Shown: positions 43,801 to 55,800 of the stretch, piece after piece | Numbering within the stretch: the first letter of the stretch is position 1 | Layout of the letters: every line of letters begins with the position of its first letter | Source: Brachypodius melanocephalos | Lineage: Eukaryota; Chordata; Aves; Passeriformes; Pycnonotidae | Length of the DNA stretch: 64,000 bases | Reading direction: 5' to 3' | Assembly: GCA_013398615.1 (NCBI GenBank) | Contig: VZSR01000520.1 | Location: forward strand, 25,003,706 to 25,067,705 | Notes under the pieces: model-generated | The model's database searches: none | Seen by the model: the letters and a program-made list of their open reading frames with translations, nothing else | Told to the model about the DNA's origin: nothing | Program-made: the position numbers and the translations under genes

Positions 43801-46800
43801 TAAAGCCACAAGAGATTTGCAATTTAACTTGCAGCGTAAATGTTAGATGTGTCACAGAATACTGCTTCAAAAGCCTGTATATTCTCACAAGAACTCTCCT
43901 TCTAAGAGAAATAAATTATTTTCCCTCCCTTCTCTGCATTGTCAAAATAACTAATCAGCTGGGGAGAACCACAGACTGACTGGGAGTGCAAGACTTAGTC
44001 TTACCACAAGCTCTGCATACATGGAAGTGACAGCACTGTGTAACAGGATCAATCCTACAGTCAGCTCCATGCATGCTTGCCTAATTCCAAGAATAACCTC
44101 CTTTCAAATGCCACATGCCCTTTGGAATATTGAAAATACATTTATTTTTTCAAATATGTAGGACAACTTCATGAACAACTTAGACACTGCCTTCAAGAGA
44201 CAGCAAAGAAATTTAAAAATTATTTATCCCACGTTATTTTCTTAAGCAAGGGATGAACTCCACCCTAGTTATTCTAGGCATGTCAGGACATGGACTTCAT
44301 TATCAAGCAATCAACAAGATTAACTTCTGCATCCATGTGACATCTTAAAGTCAGTAACAGTTCATGCAAAGTCTGTATATTGCTAGATCCTAGATTAGGG
44401 CCCACTTCAAACCCTCCTCTTTCATTATCATGCCTACGAAGCATAGAAGTCATAAGAGGTCTTTCTTCTTATACTGCTAGGATAGATTCAATTACTTCTC
44501 AGTAAAAGGATAATCCAAACTAAACAACACCGTTACAGCCAAGCCCTCCTATTCAATGTTATTAGGCTACTCCAGCCCATAGAAAATTCCTCAAGACAAG
44601 ACACACAGTTTCACTGCACCTAACATCATAACCAAATCCATCAAATACAACCATATATTTATATGGACACATGCACAATGAAGAAAGCTTGGTATGTTTT
44701 TGGTTTTTTGGACACAAGAAGTTTCTGGGAAGACTTTTCAGATAGTTCCAATAAAAGCATGTCCTCCTGTCATAAAGCTATCTCAACTCTGAGCCCCATG
44801 ATGGAAGTGAAATGATACCTGCAGAAATGCAGAACCTGCTGCACTTTCTGCTACAGCAGCACAGATTTCCCAGCACAGAGAACCACACACAAGGTAGTGT
44901 GCAGAGGTACACACAGCTCTTCCACCATCTCTCATCAAAACCACTGTCATTGCAAAGAGATAAGCAATGATTATTCTGTAGGTGTTCCATTTCTCATAAT
45001 GCACTTTTCTGGTGCGTTAGCATACCCGACACCTCTGAAGGTTCAGCTTGTCACCTTCAGCTTGTCTGAATGCTCACAATCCATACAGATCAAGTAATTT
45101 GTTTCAGTCAGACTCTGACACATCTGACTTTAGTCTCATTTCCACCCAGTCAGAATGACATACAGTAAAAATATCATATACCCATTTTGTGCAGAGCTAT
45201 TGTGCGTTTCTGAGTCATCACTGTCGCTGATGACAATTGTGTCCCCATCATCAGCATTGCTGGTGTGGCCATTCGCCATTCCATTGTGATGGGCGGGAGC
45301 TATGACTTCCAAAACCTTACACTGCAACCTGAAATAAAACACAAACATTTATTAATGTCAAAAGTCTTTCCCTGGTACAAGAAGTCTAAAATTGTAGCAG
45401 ATGTTATTTTAAGAACACATACATAACTGAACATTGCATTGTCTACTAAATAAGTAACTAAGAGCCCTGAACTGAAATACTAGGTAAAACATTAATTTCA
45501 TAAGTGTCATCTAATAAATGGACAAATTCATCTGCTTACACAGCTATCAGCTTCACTTCTCAGGAAAACAAGTTACTTGTGGCTGTGAGGGTTTTTTTCA
45601 GTTTTCATTTAAGTAAAGTAAAAAGTTAATGTGCTACTGTAAAACTAGGCAACAAAACTACTACATTATTTTCATAACAGTCTAAGAAAAGCAAAAGAAT
45701 TTCAGATCTTGAAGTATTTTTACTTGTAAGACATCATCTTCTACTACTGTCGATGACCTAAATAAACAAGGCTGAAATGATCATTATGCATCTAATCTTA
45801 ATAATGGCCCATTTATCTGCTGACACATATTAAGGCTCCATCTGGCATGCACACAATTGACAAAACAAGCCTATTCCTTTGCCATCCTGAATGCTAGTTA
45901 TAAAAGGGAGAATTAACTATATATCAAAAAGTATAATTAATCAACACTTCATGCTGGGTAACTGCGCTATAGCTGGTTCTTAACCACTTTCACCCCTTTC
46001 TAGAATTCCATGGCCCCTATTCTTTAGCTTAACATCCAAAAGCCTTGTCTGATTCATGAAAATTAATTGCTGTAGTCAATGGACATTGTCACACTCTACC
46101 ACTGAAAGCTCAAAGTATGGGGAAAAACACAACAATTTTCTTCTCTGAGCACCAAGCACTCCCACTTGAAATACATAAAATGAAGAATACATGAAGTCCT
46201 GGGCTTGAACTAGTGGTGTCACACTTTAGGCTAAAAACAAACAAACCTCATGAAATCCATGACAAACAAATTCTAAATGTTCTTCTATCTGAACTGAACA
46301 TTGATAAAAAAGGAAGCAATGTCAAAATATTTCTTGAATACATCTTTCTGCAAGGAGACAGTATCACCCAAAATTTGCACATACTGGGAAGGCTGGAGGT
46401 GGGAAAAGGGGAAAGGGCAAAGAAAAGATGATGGTGGCCCAGAGAAAATCCCAAAGAATTAAAATAACATAACAACATTAAAATATCCTAGGTAGTATTC
46501 TTGTGACATTATCAAGGATCAGTAATGCAGTTAGACCCTGTAGCTGCTCTCTGCAACAGGAAGGGAGCTCCAGGATACTTCAGTAGGTTATTGAAAAATA
46601 AGAAAATAATTTAATTAAAAAAAAAAAGAAAAACAACAAAACTATTAACATCCTTATATACTCCTAAAGACAACAATATGACCAATGCTTAGCGTATCCA
46701 TGGGGACACCAGAGCTGCTTGCATGCAAAGGCAGCCTGAGCCCATTTGGACTTGCTGGCCACAGCCACAATGCCATTCCAATGCAGCCTATTTAGTTTCC

Positions 46801-49800
46801 AAAGCTGGCTGGTCCGGGGCTGGAAGACACATCTTCCCACACAGCGGAGACAAAGCTTATTCACTGTAAAAAAACTAAATAGACTCTGTATGAAGAACCA
46901 CGAGCATCCATGTACAGTGGAGGGAGAACCTGGTGACTGTTCACAAAGTCAATCCAACCAGGCTTATTAAGGTCTGGCCCAGCACCAGACTCTGAGTCCT
47001 CTTAGAAAAGGCTATTATAAGTAACTTGGTTTTCCAATATTTGGAACATCACAGTCACCTCTTCATATAAATAATAGGGAGCCAACTGCATGACAAAATG
47101 TACATTTATAGGCTGGGTTTTTTGAAATCCAAAAAGATCACCTCCTAAAGAAAGACTTCTTCGTAGAATTAGTTTTGTTTCAGATTATAAAATAAATTTC
47201 CAAGTGAGTCCAGTTCAAATTAAGAGCCACTTTTAATTTCTAATGGAAAACCAGCGGAAGCCCCCGACACGCTCCCACCGTTACCGCGCTCACCACTAGA
47301 GGGCGCGGCACACGCCACGGCCGCGCCGCGCCCCGCGCCACCCGCGGCGCCCACTGACAAAGAGGCTCCAGCGCACACCCGCCCCAGGCCGCGCTCCCAC
47401 ACAAAAACACTGCAGTGTTCGAGTCACCCCGGAGCTTCCCGACACTGATTTTACCTGCTCATCCATCGAGCAGTCCCGTAATTTACAGGGCATCACATCT
47501 CCGTCTCTCAGAATGGAAATTACATATTCTATACGCTTGATTCAGTAAGCGGCAAAATCTCCAATACAGCTGCATTCCACCCCCCGCCTCCTTCCCCTTT
47601 ATTTTTCAGCAGGAAGAATGACTAACAGATTAAGCTATCCCAGAAAGGAAGTGATACTCCATCTTCTATGCCATTCAAATCATTACCAGAAACCTTTGGT
47701 GAAGGAATTAACTGAAACACACATTACCTGGTGCAATAAAAGCACAGTAAGATGCAATTTAATGCTGATAAACAGATTAAAGACAATGATGCAACCGTTC
47801 CTTCTGGCATTAAAGAAATAATCTATGAATGATTTTTTAAGCTTATTTTTAGCCTGTAGTTAACTCACAGCTAATAGGGCGAATGCCCTGGACTGAGTGG
47901 CAAAGATGCTGTTTCTAGTGCAAGTGGTCTTCTCAATAACCTAATCATTCCCTGAGTTCACTCACTACAATTCTTACACTACAAGGCATACAAAACAACA
48001 TAGCTGAAAGCTGAAGCAAGACATTTAAGTGAAGCATACTACTCGAATTACTTCCTAAAAAAGATACCTCAAGATGTTTACACAGCTTATGTCAAACCAT
48101 GCTCGCTATTCCCCATAAAATAAGATTTGGGGACAACTGAATCTCAAAAGCAGCATTATAAATATGTACCCTAAATATCCCCATCTGTCAGGAAGCACTT
48201 TCTTCAAATTACAATAAAGATTACAGTCACATTGGGTGAATCCCAAAGGCTTTCAAAATAAATTGAAAATAGAACCATCAGGAACTTGCACACAACAGTC
48301 CCAGCAACTCTACCTCAGATGACACTACTTTAAACTAAATTTTTCTTACCTATTTCTGCACTACAGAGGCTGTTACCAACAGTGGGGTCTTCTGGCTTGT
48401 TGAAATGATGGCCCCATGCTTACAGATGTTTTTTGTAAGACTCAGAAACTAAGATCTTTGAGGTCTCTTATGTTATGGGAAGGACTCCAATAAATGCTTA
48501 GCTTTATGGTTTTATCTTTATTCTTCTTAAAAACCAGAACAACAAAGAGCGACACAGGAGTCCAAAGGTTTTCAACACAAAGCCAGAGGTGGTACCATGA
48601 ACTTTTTTTTTTTTTAATGTAAGGGTATCTTCTCTCTCAAATGATAAACTTTGAGAACTTCCACTGATTTCTGTGAATGTTCGGTAGGACTGGTCAGCTG
48701 CACAATCAAAAGAACAGAACTAACTCCAGCAACCCAAGGGCTAGGGACTACAGACTGTGGCACAGGACAGTTTCTCAGGTAAGCCAACTCAGTCTCCTTT
48801 TGCAAAAACAACTCTGGGCTATTCTTAGATGAGCAGTTTAACACAATTAACAGAAAATTAAGGTCTGACCCAACCTTCTCACTCCCAGAACTCTAAGGAA
48901 GAACTGCATCTGCAGCCTCAACAAGATGCAGACATCACTTAACAGTTCCTGTCAAATGGGGAGATCTTCCTTTGCCCCTCCTCTTTCCAGCCACATACAT
49001 GGTGTTTGCTTTTTGCAGTCTTGGCAATCAGTTTCATTTATTGATTGCCATGAAACTGAATTCAACTATCCGACAAAACAACTAAACAAAAGAATATACA
49101 TTAAAAAAAACCAAAACCCCTAACCCAATGTGAAACACTGGGTAAGCTTGTGTCGTTATCACCTACTTTAAGCAGTTCACTAAAGGATGGATGAGAACTA
49201 GGGCATAGGCAAGATACAAACATTGACCACAGATAAATGCAGAGGAGGATGGAGAGCTGTCCATCTGCTCCAGTGGTAGGGAAAGAGGGGCTGTCATTGA
49301 AGACTGGGGCAAAAAAGTTTTTGATCACCTCAGCCTTCTACTCATCCACTGTTACCAGTTTTCCAGCACTGCTGATCAGGGGCTTACACCCTCTTTGACT
49401 TTCCTTTTCTGGTTAATGCATGTGTTAAAAACCCTTCCTGTTATTCTTTACATCTCTTGCAAGGTTCAATTTCAGCTTTGCCTTGGTCTTCCCAGGTCAC
49501 CTGTCAGTCCTATCTTCAATTGCCTGTATATTTGCTTCTTTCCCTTTAGTTTGACCATCAGGTCCCTACTCAGCCACGCCGCTGTGCTAGTATTTGAGCA
49601 GATGTCAGGGTAGTTGAAGCCCCCAGGGACAAGAGCCTCTGAGCGCAATGGTTGCTATAACTGAAGCAATAAGGCTTTGTCAATAAGCTCCCCCTCATCA
49701 GGGAGCCTGTAGTAGTCACCAACCACATGCTTCCTTTTGTTGCCTCAGTGTCTGATTTTCACCCACAGGCTTTCGACCTGCTCATGGCTGTTCTTCAGAG

Positions 49801-52800
49801 ACAACTCTTCATGCTCAATCCACCTTTCCTCTTCCCATCTCTTCTGAATAGCCTGTAGCTGTCAATGGTCACAGTCCAGTTATGGGATTCGTCCCATCAC
49901 GTTTCAGTAATGGCAACAAGGTCATAGCTTTGTAGCAGCAAAGTGGTTTCCAACTCGTTTGTTGCTCGTGCTGTGTGCTCTGATGCAAAGGCACCTCCAG
50001 CTGGGCTGTCACCTGTGTCACCTTCCTAGAGGAACATACCCCTTAATTCTCTGGTGGTTTCCCTTTTGGCTTATAATACCTTAGGAGTCCCTGGCTCATC
50101 TCCGTAAGACTGCATGTGTTCCAACATGGCTCCAACATTTCAGAGTCAGTACAATACAGATGCACTTCAGCTGGGCTACTGATTTCACCTCCAACACTGG
50201 CAAGCTGCACCCAGGCTCATCTCTGCCAAACCTGGTCTTATCCCCTTCCTCCTTCAAACCTAATTTTAAGCCTTCTCAATCATCCCAGCAAACTCATGGA
50301 CTTCTAGACAGGCAAAACCCATTTGTCTCCAGCAGGCCTGGTGCCATATAAACTGCCTCATGATGGCAAAAGCCAAAACTCCACTGATGGCCTTTAACCC
50401 ATACGTTGATCAAGTAGGTTTTCCTGTTCCTTTCAGTATTCCTCCCTGCTACCAAAGGGATTGAGGAAAACACCAACTGTGCTCCTGTTCCTTCAATCTG
50501 TTGCCCTAGTGCCCTGAAGTTCTTTTTGACTGCCGTAAGACTTGTCTCATCAACCTTCCAAGAGCCAACCTGCACAACAACTACAAGTGGGTAATAATCA
50601 GAGGGCTCAATTAGTCCAGGGAGTCTCCTGATAGCATCTCTTACTCAGGTCCCAAGGAGGCAGCAGACTTACCTGTGGAATGTGTCCAGCTGGCATATGG
50701 GGCCCTCAGTTTCCCTGCAAAGGGAGTCACCTACAGTCACCCTTCTTTCTTTCCTAACACCCAAAGTTGTGATTCATCTGGCTGACTGATGTGTTCTGGA
50801 CAAGCTCCAAGACAGAACTTCATCTCCACTATTATCTGCCTGACCCTGATATTGCAGAGCCTCACACATATTCTGCAAGGGCACTTGGAAAGGAAAGGGA
50901 GGCCAGGGGGAATTGTCCTATCTCGCTGGGCACGAACCTGCTTCCACTCACCCTCACCTTTTAGGTCCCCCCTTTCTTCCTGATGGTGAGAGGGTCAGGG
51001 TTCCTCTGACTCCTGCCAAGCTTCTATCCACTGCATTTCTCTCAGGGACTGAAGGATATGACTCCACCAGTCTGTTTTCTCTCACACTTCCTGATACTCC
51101 TCAGCCTTTTCCCTTCCTCTTCAGAATGATACAAACCAGAACAAATTCTTTCATTCTGCTCAGCAACTCTAAGACACATACAGAAGCTATTATGAGTTGC
51201 CAAACAGGCCAGGTATCTCCACCTACTGCTCCTGAAGAAGCAGCAAGACACAATTTAAAGAAGAGAATCTGCACTCTACTACGTAACAGGCCCAAATTGT
51301 CACAGGATATCAACTGAAAAACCTTGACCCTGCAATTCTTGGCACTTTTGCTTCCAAGAAAAGTTCTTCCCAAATTCCAAGCAGGCCTTTACATCCAACC
51401 AAGGCTGGTGTTAGACAGGCTCTGAGAAGAGAGACCACTTCTCACAGCTCCTCAATTGAGCATTCTTCACACCAGCTTTTGATCTGGCTGGCACTAATTA
51501 CTCTGACAGAACAGTCTGGTACTCTACTATGTCCCCATTTCGAGTCAAAAAAAACAAGATACCCTGAAGGCTCAGATGTATGCTCTACAATAAGCTGACA
51601 AAAACCATCCCTTGGACGGCACATGGCTGTTTTAAATGAGAAAGTGGGGGAACCATTGCAACACTTTGAAGTCAACTTTTAAAATAAAGCCCAAAATAAT
51701 CAGTGAGTCAGAAGCAAATTCACTTTTTAAGACAAACAAATGAAAGCAAAGATTTTCAAATGCCAAAATGAAAAAAGCACACTTTTTCTAACAGTATGTA
51801 AAAATAGTTGAATACAGAAACCCCCAGAAGAGTAATACAAGAAGCCGTAGTAGTAAGAGCCAAAAAGTACCAAAAAGTACCAAAAAGCTATAGCATCATC
51901 CTGTTTTGTCAGCTTTTAGTAAGCTTTTAAGAAGCAAATGTCAAGTAAGTGCAGTCACTCATATCCTCATCCCAACGGTTCTCATACTCTCGAGGTAATT
52001 AAAGAGGTAAAAGAGAGACAATATCTGAAGGAATAAATGACATCTTTTATTAAGCTAACTGGTACTGTTTAATGCACACACAAAACAAAAGCACACAACA
52101 AGGGGACAGGTTTTATGCACATAATGGCTTCCTAAAGTACAGAAAGAGCTTCTGCCTTTGAGTTTTAGCATCTTCATTTGTCTGTCAATTTATAGTTAAG
52201 ACTGTATGTTTCAAAGAAACTAGTAAGAAACATGGTTTTGCTTAGCACAAGGGCAGGTACAGAGTAGCTGTATCAGCTGTCTCCTGTAGAATTAGGACAG
52301 TACTACACTGGTATATGCATCATTTTGACTGTCCAGCCTTTGGTTCATAACATTATACTGATTAAAAACAAATAAATAATAAGACAAACCAAAACCTTTA
52401 ACTTTGAATTTATAGTTATAGAAGTAGAGAGTGTGAGAATGAGAGCTAATAGAGACTGGCAGTGCCAATTGTTGTAACAGCTGTTCAACAACCTGTAAGA
52501 AAGGAGTTGCAGGTTCTTTCCCATATATCATAATCTCATAGCTTCCACTAGTCAAGTACAAATATATTTATTAGTCCACAAATTTACATTTGTATCCCAA
52601 AGGATTTAAGGACAGTGGAAAGTGAACGCCCGAAACATGATTTTTCCAGGCCAGAAGTTGATTGATCCTTAAACAGCTATGCTGAGAAAATGCATACTGT
52701 ATTTGCTCTATGAATAGGTAAGCTGCTCTCCAGTACTATCAGAGATGTTGCTTCACAGACACCAAGCTAGTTTCGATACCTTCTGGAATTCAAATTCACC

Positions 52801-55800
52801 TTTCAAAATAAAGTAGTAAATTTCCTTTGTACATAGGAACTTACGTCTAAGCATTACCACTAAAAACCCACACAACAATTAGTAATTATAACTTGAATTC
52901 TCTGTAACTCATTAGTCTAAACATGGAATACACAGTCACAATCTAGTGGTCTTATTATATAACTCATCCTAGTGCTCAGAATTCAACTACAGATGTATGT
53001 ACAGGTATAGACAGGTACATATAAGGACCTTGCCAGTTTGAATAAAAAAGTTGGAAAATTAACTGTAACTTTATCTCTTGCAAGGATTATCTTCTACCAT
53101 CCTAAGTCCTTATCAGCTGTAGTCATGACCAGCAACATACTTCCTGTGCCCCAGTTAAGACTACAGAGAAGAAAACAGCATGCAAATCTTTTAACTGGCC
53201 TAATGTAATGGATAATCCACTCCTAAATGAACACTCCTAAAGCACTGGGACACCAGTCAAACAATTCATGAGTTTAAAAAAAAGTTTGATCTGTGATTAT
53301 CTGTTTCCTGCAGCCTGACAATTGTCAACATCAGATCATTCAAAGCAAAGAAAGGATGTTAACCTATTCAAATGTATGATCAGATGCAGCAATCTTCCTA
53401 ACAGAGCATCATCTACTACTTCTGTAAGTAGTTCGTTTTTAAAAGCATTCTGGTGTTGCTCCCTCACAGACATTAGGCAAGTATTCTTTTGCAGTGGTGT
53501 CATCTAGTGGTCAGATTCAATGAAAAAAGATATTCCTTTCTGTATGATTTTCTTCCTTCTTACACACTGACTTTTAAAAGCAATCTATTTCAGTCTGTAA
53601 GTGGTTGACTTTTTAATTAAGTACATACTAACTGATGGACAAGAACTGGTTGTGCCCCAACCTCCACATGAGGAAGAGAAGACATCACCACTTAAGCTAT
53701 TTTTATGAGTGGGGTTAGAGTTGTCAGATCTCCTCACTGCTCAAGTCAGATCAGAAGCTTGTAGCTTAATTAACTAATTATCAAAAGGCTCACTTATATA
53801 TCCTAATAAAGATGGACATTTCTTGTGATAGCACTCAGACTCAGAATACTGATGATAAATCACAATAGGTTGTTTACACAGGCTTTAAATGTAGTTTTTC
53901 CTCCAACAAATTAAAAGAGTTATAAAACCCAAAAAACATGCTGGTGACTTCAAGCAGAAAAGAACAGGTCCTACTGCTGAGCAAGTTAGGCTTTTGAAGG
54001 TTTGTTTGGTTTTTTTTTAATGTATCTGAGGCATTAGCTGAAGTTATTATTTTAGGTAGGCCTTCCATAACACATAGTTTCAGCTTTCAGGTTACTGTCT
54101 TCAAATGTCAAGATGCTGAAAATCAATTTCGCAAGTTTCAACTACCAATAATAAAACATAGTACTAAGACAGCAACAAATGGCCAGATTATAGCAAGAGA
54201 CACCTTTCCTTGTGGAAAATCAAAAGACCAACAAGTCCATGATGGGTCTTGAACTCCCAATTCTGAATGTCAAATATAGGAAGCAACTCCACTAACGAGA
54301 TCAACATTTTTCCTCTCCTTCAATATAGTGTGAGCTAAAACATTAGCTGCTTATTTTACATCTTAATTGACCATGGCTAACATGAAGTATTAGTCTAATC
54401 CTCCCCCCAACAAAATTTCAAATAATTTTCATGCCTTTTTCCATAATCTTCTCTCCATGAGCTGCAATGTGACATTCTAATGGGCAATATTTACAGCATC
54501 AACTGGTTTCAATTCTTTAGCAACTCAAACTTACTCTTAAATGAAGTTTTCTCTTTGTATTCTATAGTGTTTCTGAACAACGTTTCAAATAATGATTTTG
54601 TCTTTTGTGAAGGCAGTACTAGGAAAATGTTGTTACACAATTCTTACGTTTAACTGGCAATCCGAGCACCTTGTGTTTGAAAGCATAGCACACCTGCCAC
54701 TTTGGAGAAAAGTTAGCCCCACTTTGGCCAGAAAAGTCAGAGACATACATATCAAGAGAGATGGCCATTTTTAATCAATACCTCACTTGAAAGGGTTAAA
54801 GAGCAAGTAGAATTATCTCCTTGCTGCTTCTAACAGATTACCAAAATGCACCCATAATTTTTAGAGACCATCTGAACAAGCCACATGATAGGACTGGGGG
54901 GGCTTTCTCTGCAATTTCTTTCTGGTTGACAAGGGTTGTTGGAGACACCAGGCATACCAAAACAAGAGGAGGACAGTATATACCAAACTCTCCTGAGTTC
55001 CTCCTACCAGACCTCAGTAACAAGGCAGAAGTAGCCAAATTCAAAAGTAGCACAGCAAAAGGCTAGAAACCAGAAGAGACATAAGATCAGAAAAAGTAAT
55101 GGAGCATTAGACACTGCAAAAACCGGAACACACAGGTTTCATACATTCAAAAAACCCAACATCTACCCAGACTTCAAATTAAGCACTTGTCCTCTCTTTG
55201 CAGATCACCTTTGCAGTACTATAGAAAACTTCATATGCTTAAGGATAAAAACATTTACATTAAGCAAAACACTAAGCCTTCTACTCTTTGGGCTCCCTAC
55301 CACTTACTTTGTTCAAAATCTAGAAAGCTGCCATCTATCTTACAAGAATATTACACATACCAAGTTAAGAGTTATAAAATACCAATATTTAAATTGTTTG
55401 AGCAAGCCTTGGTTACACATGCATTATGTAGTAGGCTTGGCATTAAATGATGCAGAGAGCTCAGAAAAACCAAACGATCCTGCTGACATTACACATGCAA
55501 AAAACTTCATACATAAAAGCTGTGGAAGACTTTACAACACCACAAAACAACTGGGTTTCCATGATCTGCCAAATTCTGTTGGTCTTGTAGGATCACATTA
55601 TGATATAGACGGACTGTGATAACTTTTTCTAGAAAACATCACAAAAATGTAGCTGCAAGTGACAAATGCGTGCAAACAGCTCTGCTGAAAAGTCGTATTA
55701 TGTACAAGTAACGTGAGCTGGTACACTTAATCTCCAATGTAGTGCTTCAAAATACAGGTCAAAGTCAATGGTTAATTGGCAGACAAATAACTACACCTCA

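Noticed and set aside
46664..46970. Open frames on both strands in a less AT-rich stretch near the CpG patch
   Set aside because: Could be a conserved non-coding element, but I see no splice borders that join to BAZ1A and no motif.
47220..47496. Gly/Ala-rich minus-strand open frames across the CpG patch
   Set aside because: GC-rich sequence lacks stop codons by composition; the residue mix (Gly, Ala, Arg, Ser) reflects base content and not a protein family.
50913..51317. 134-codon plus-strand open frame
   Set aside because: It lies antisense to the decayed CR1 ORF1 region; no independent coding signal.
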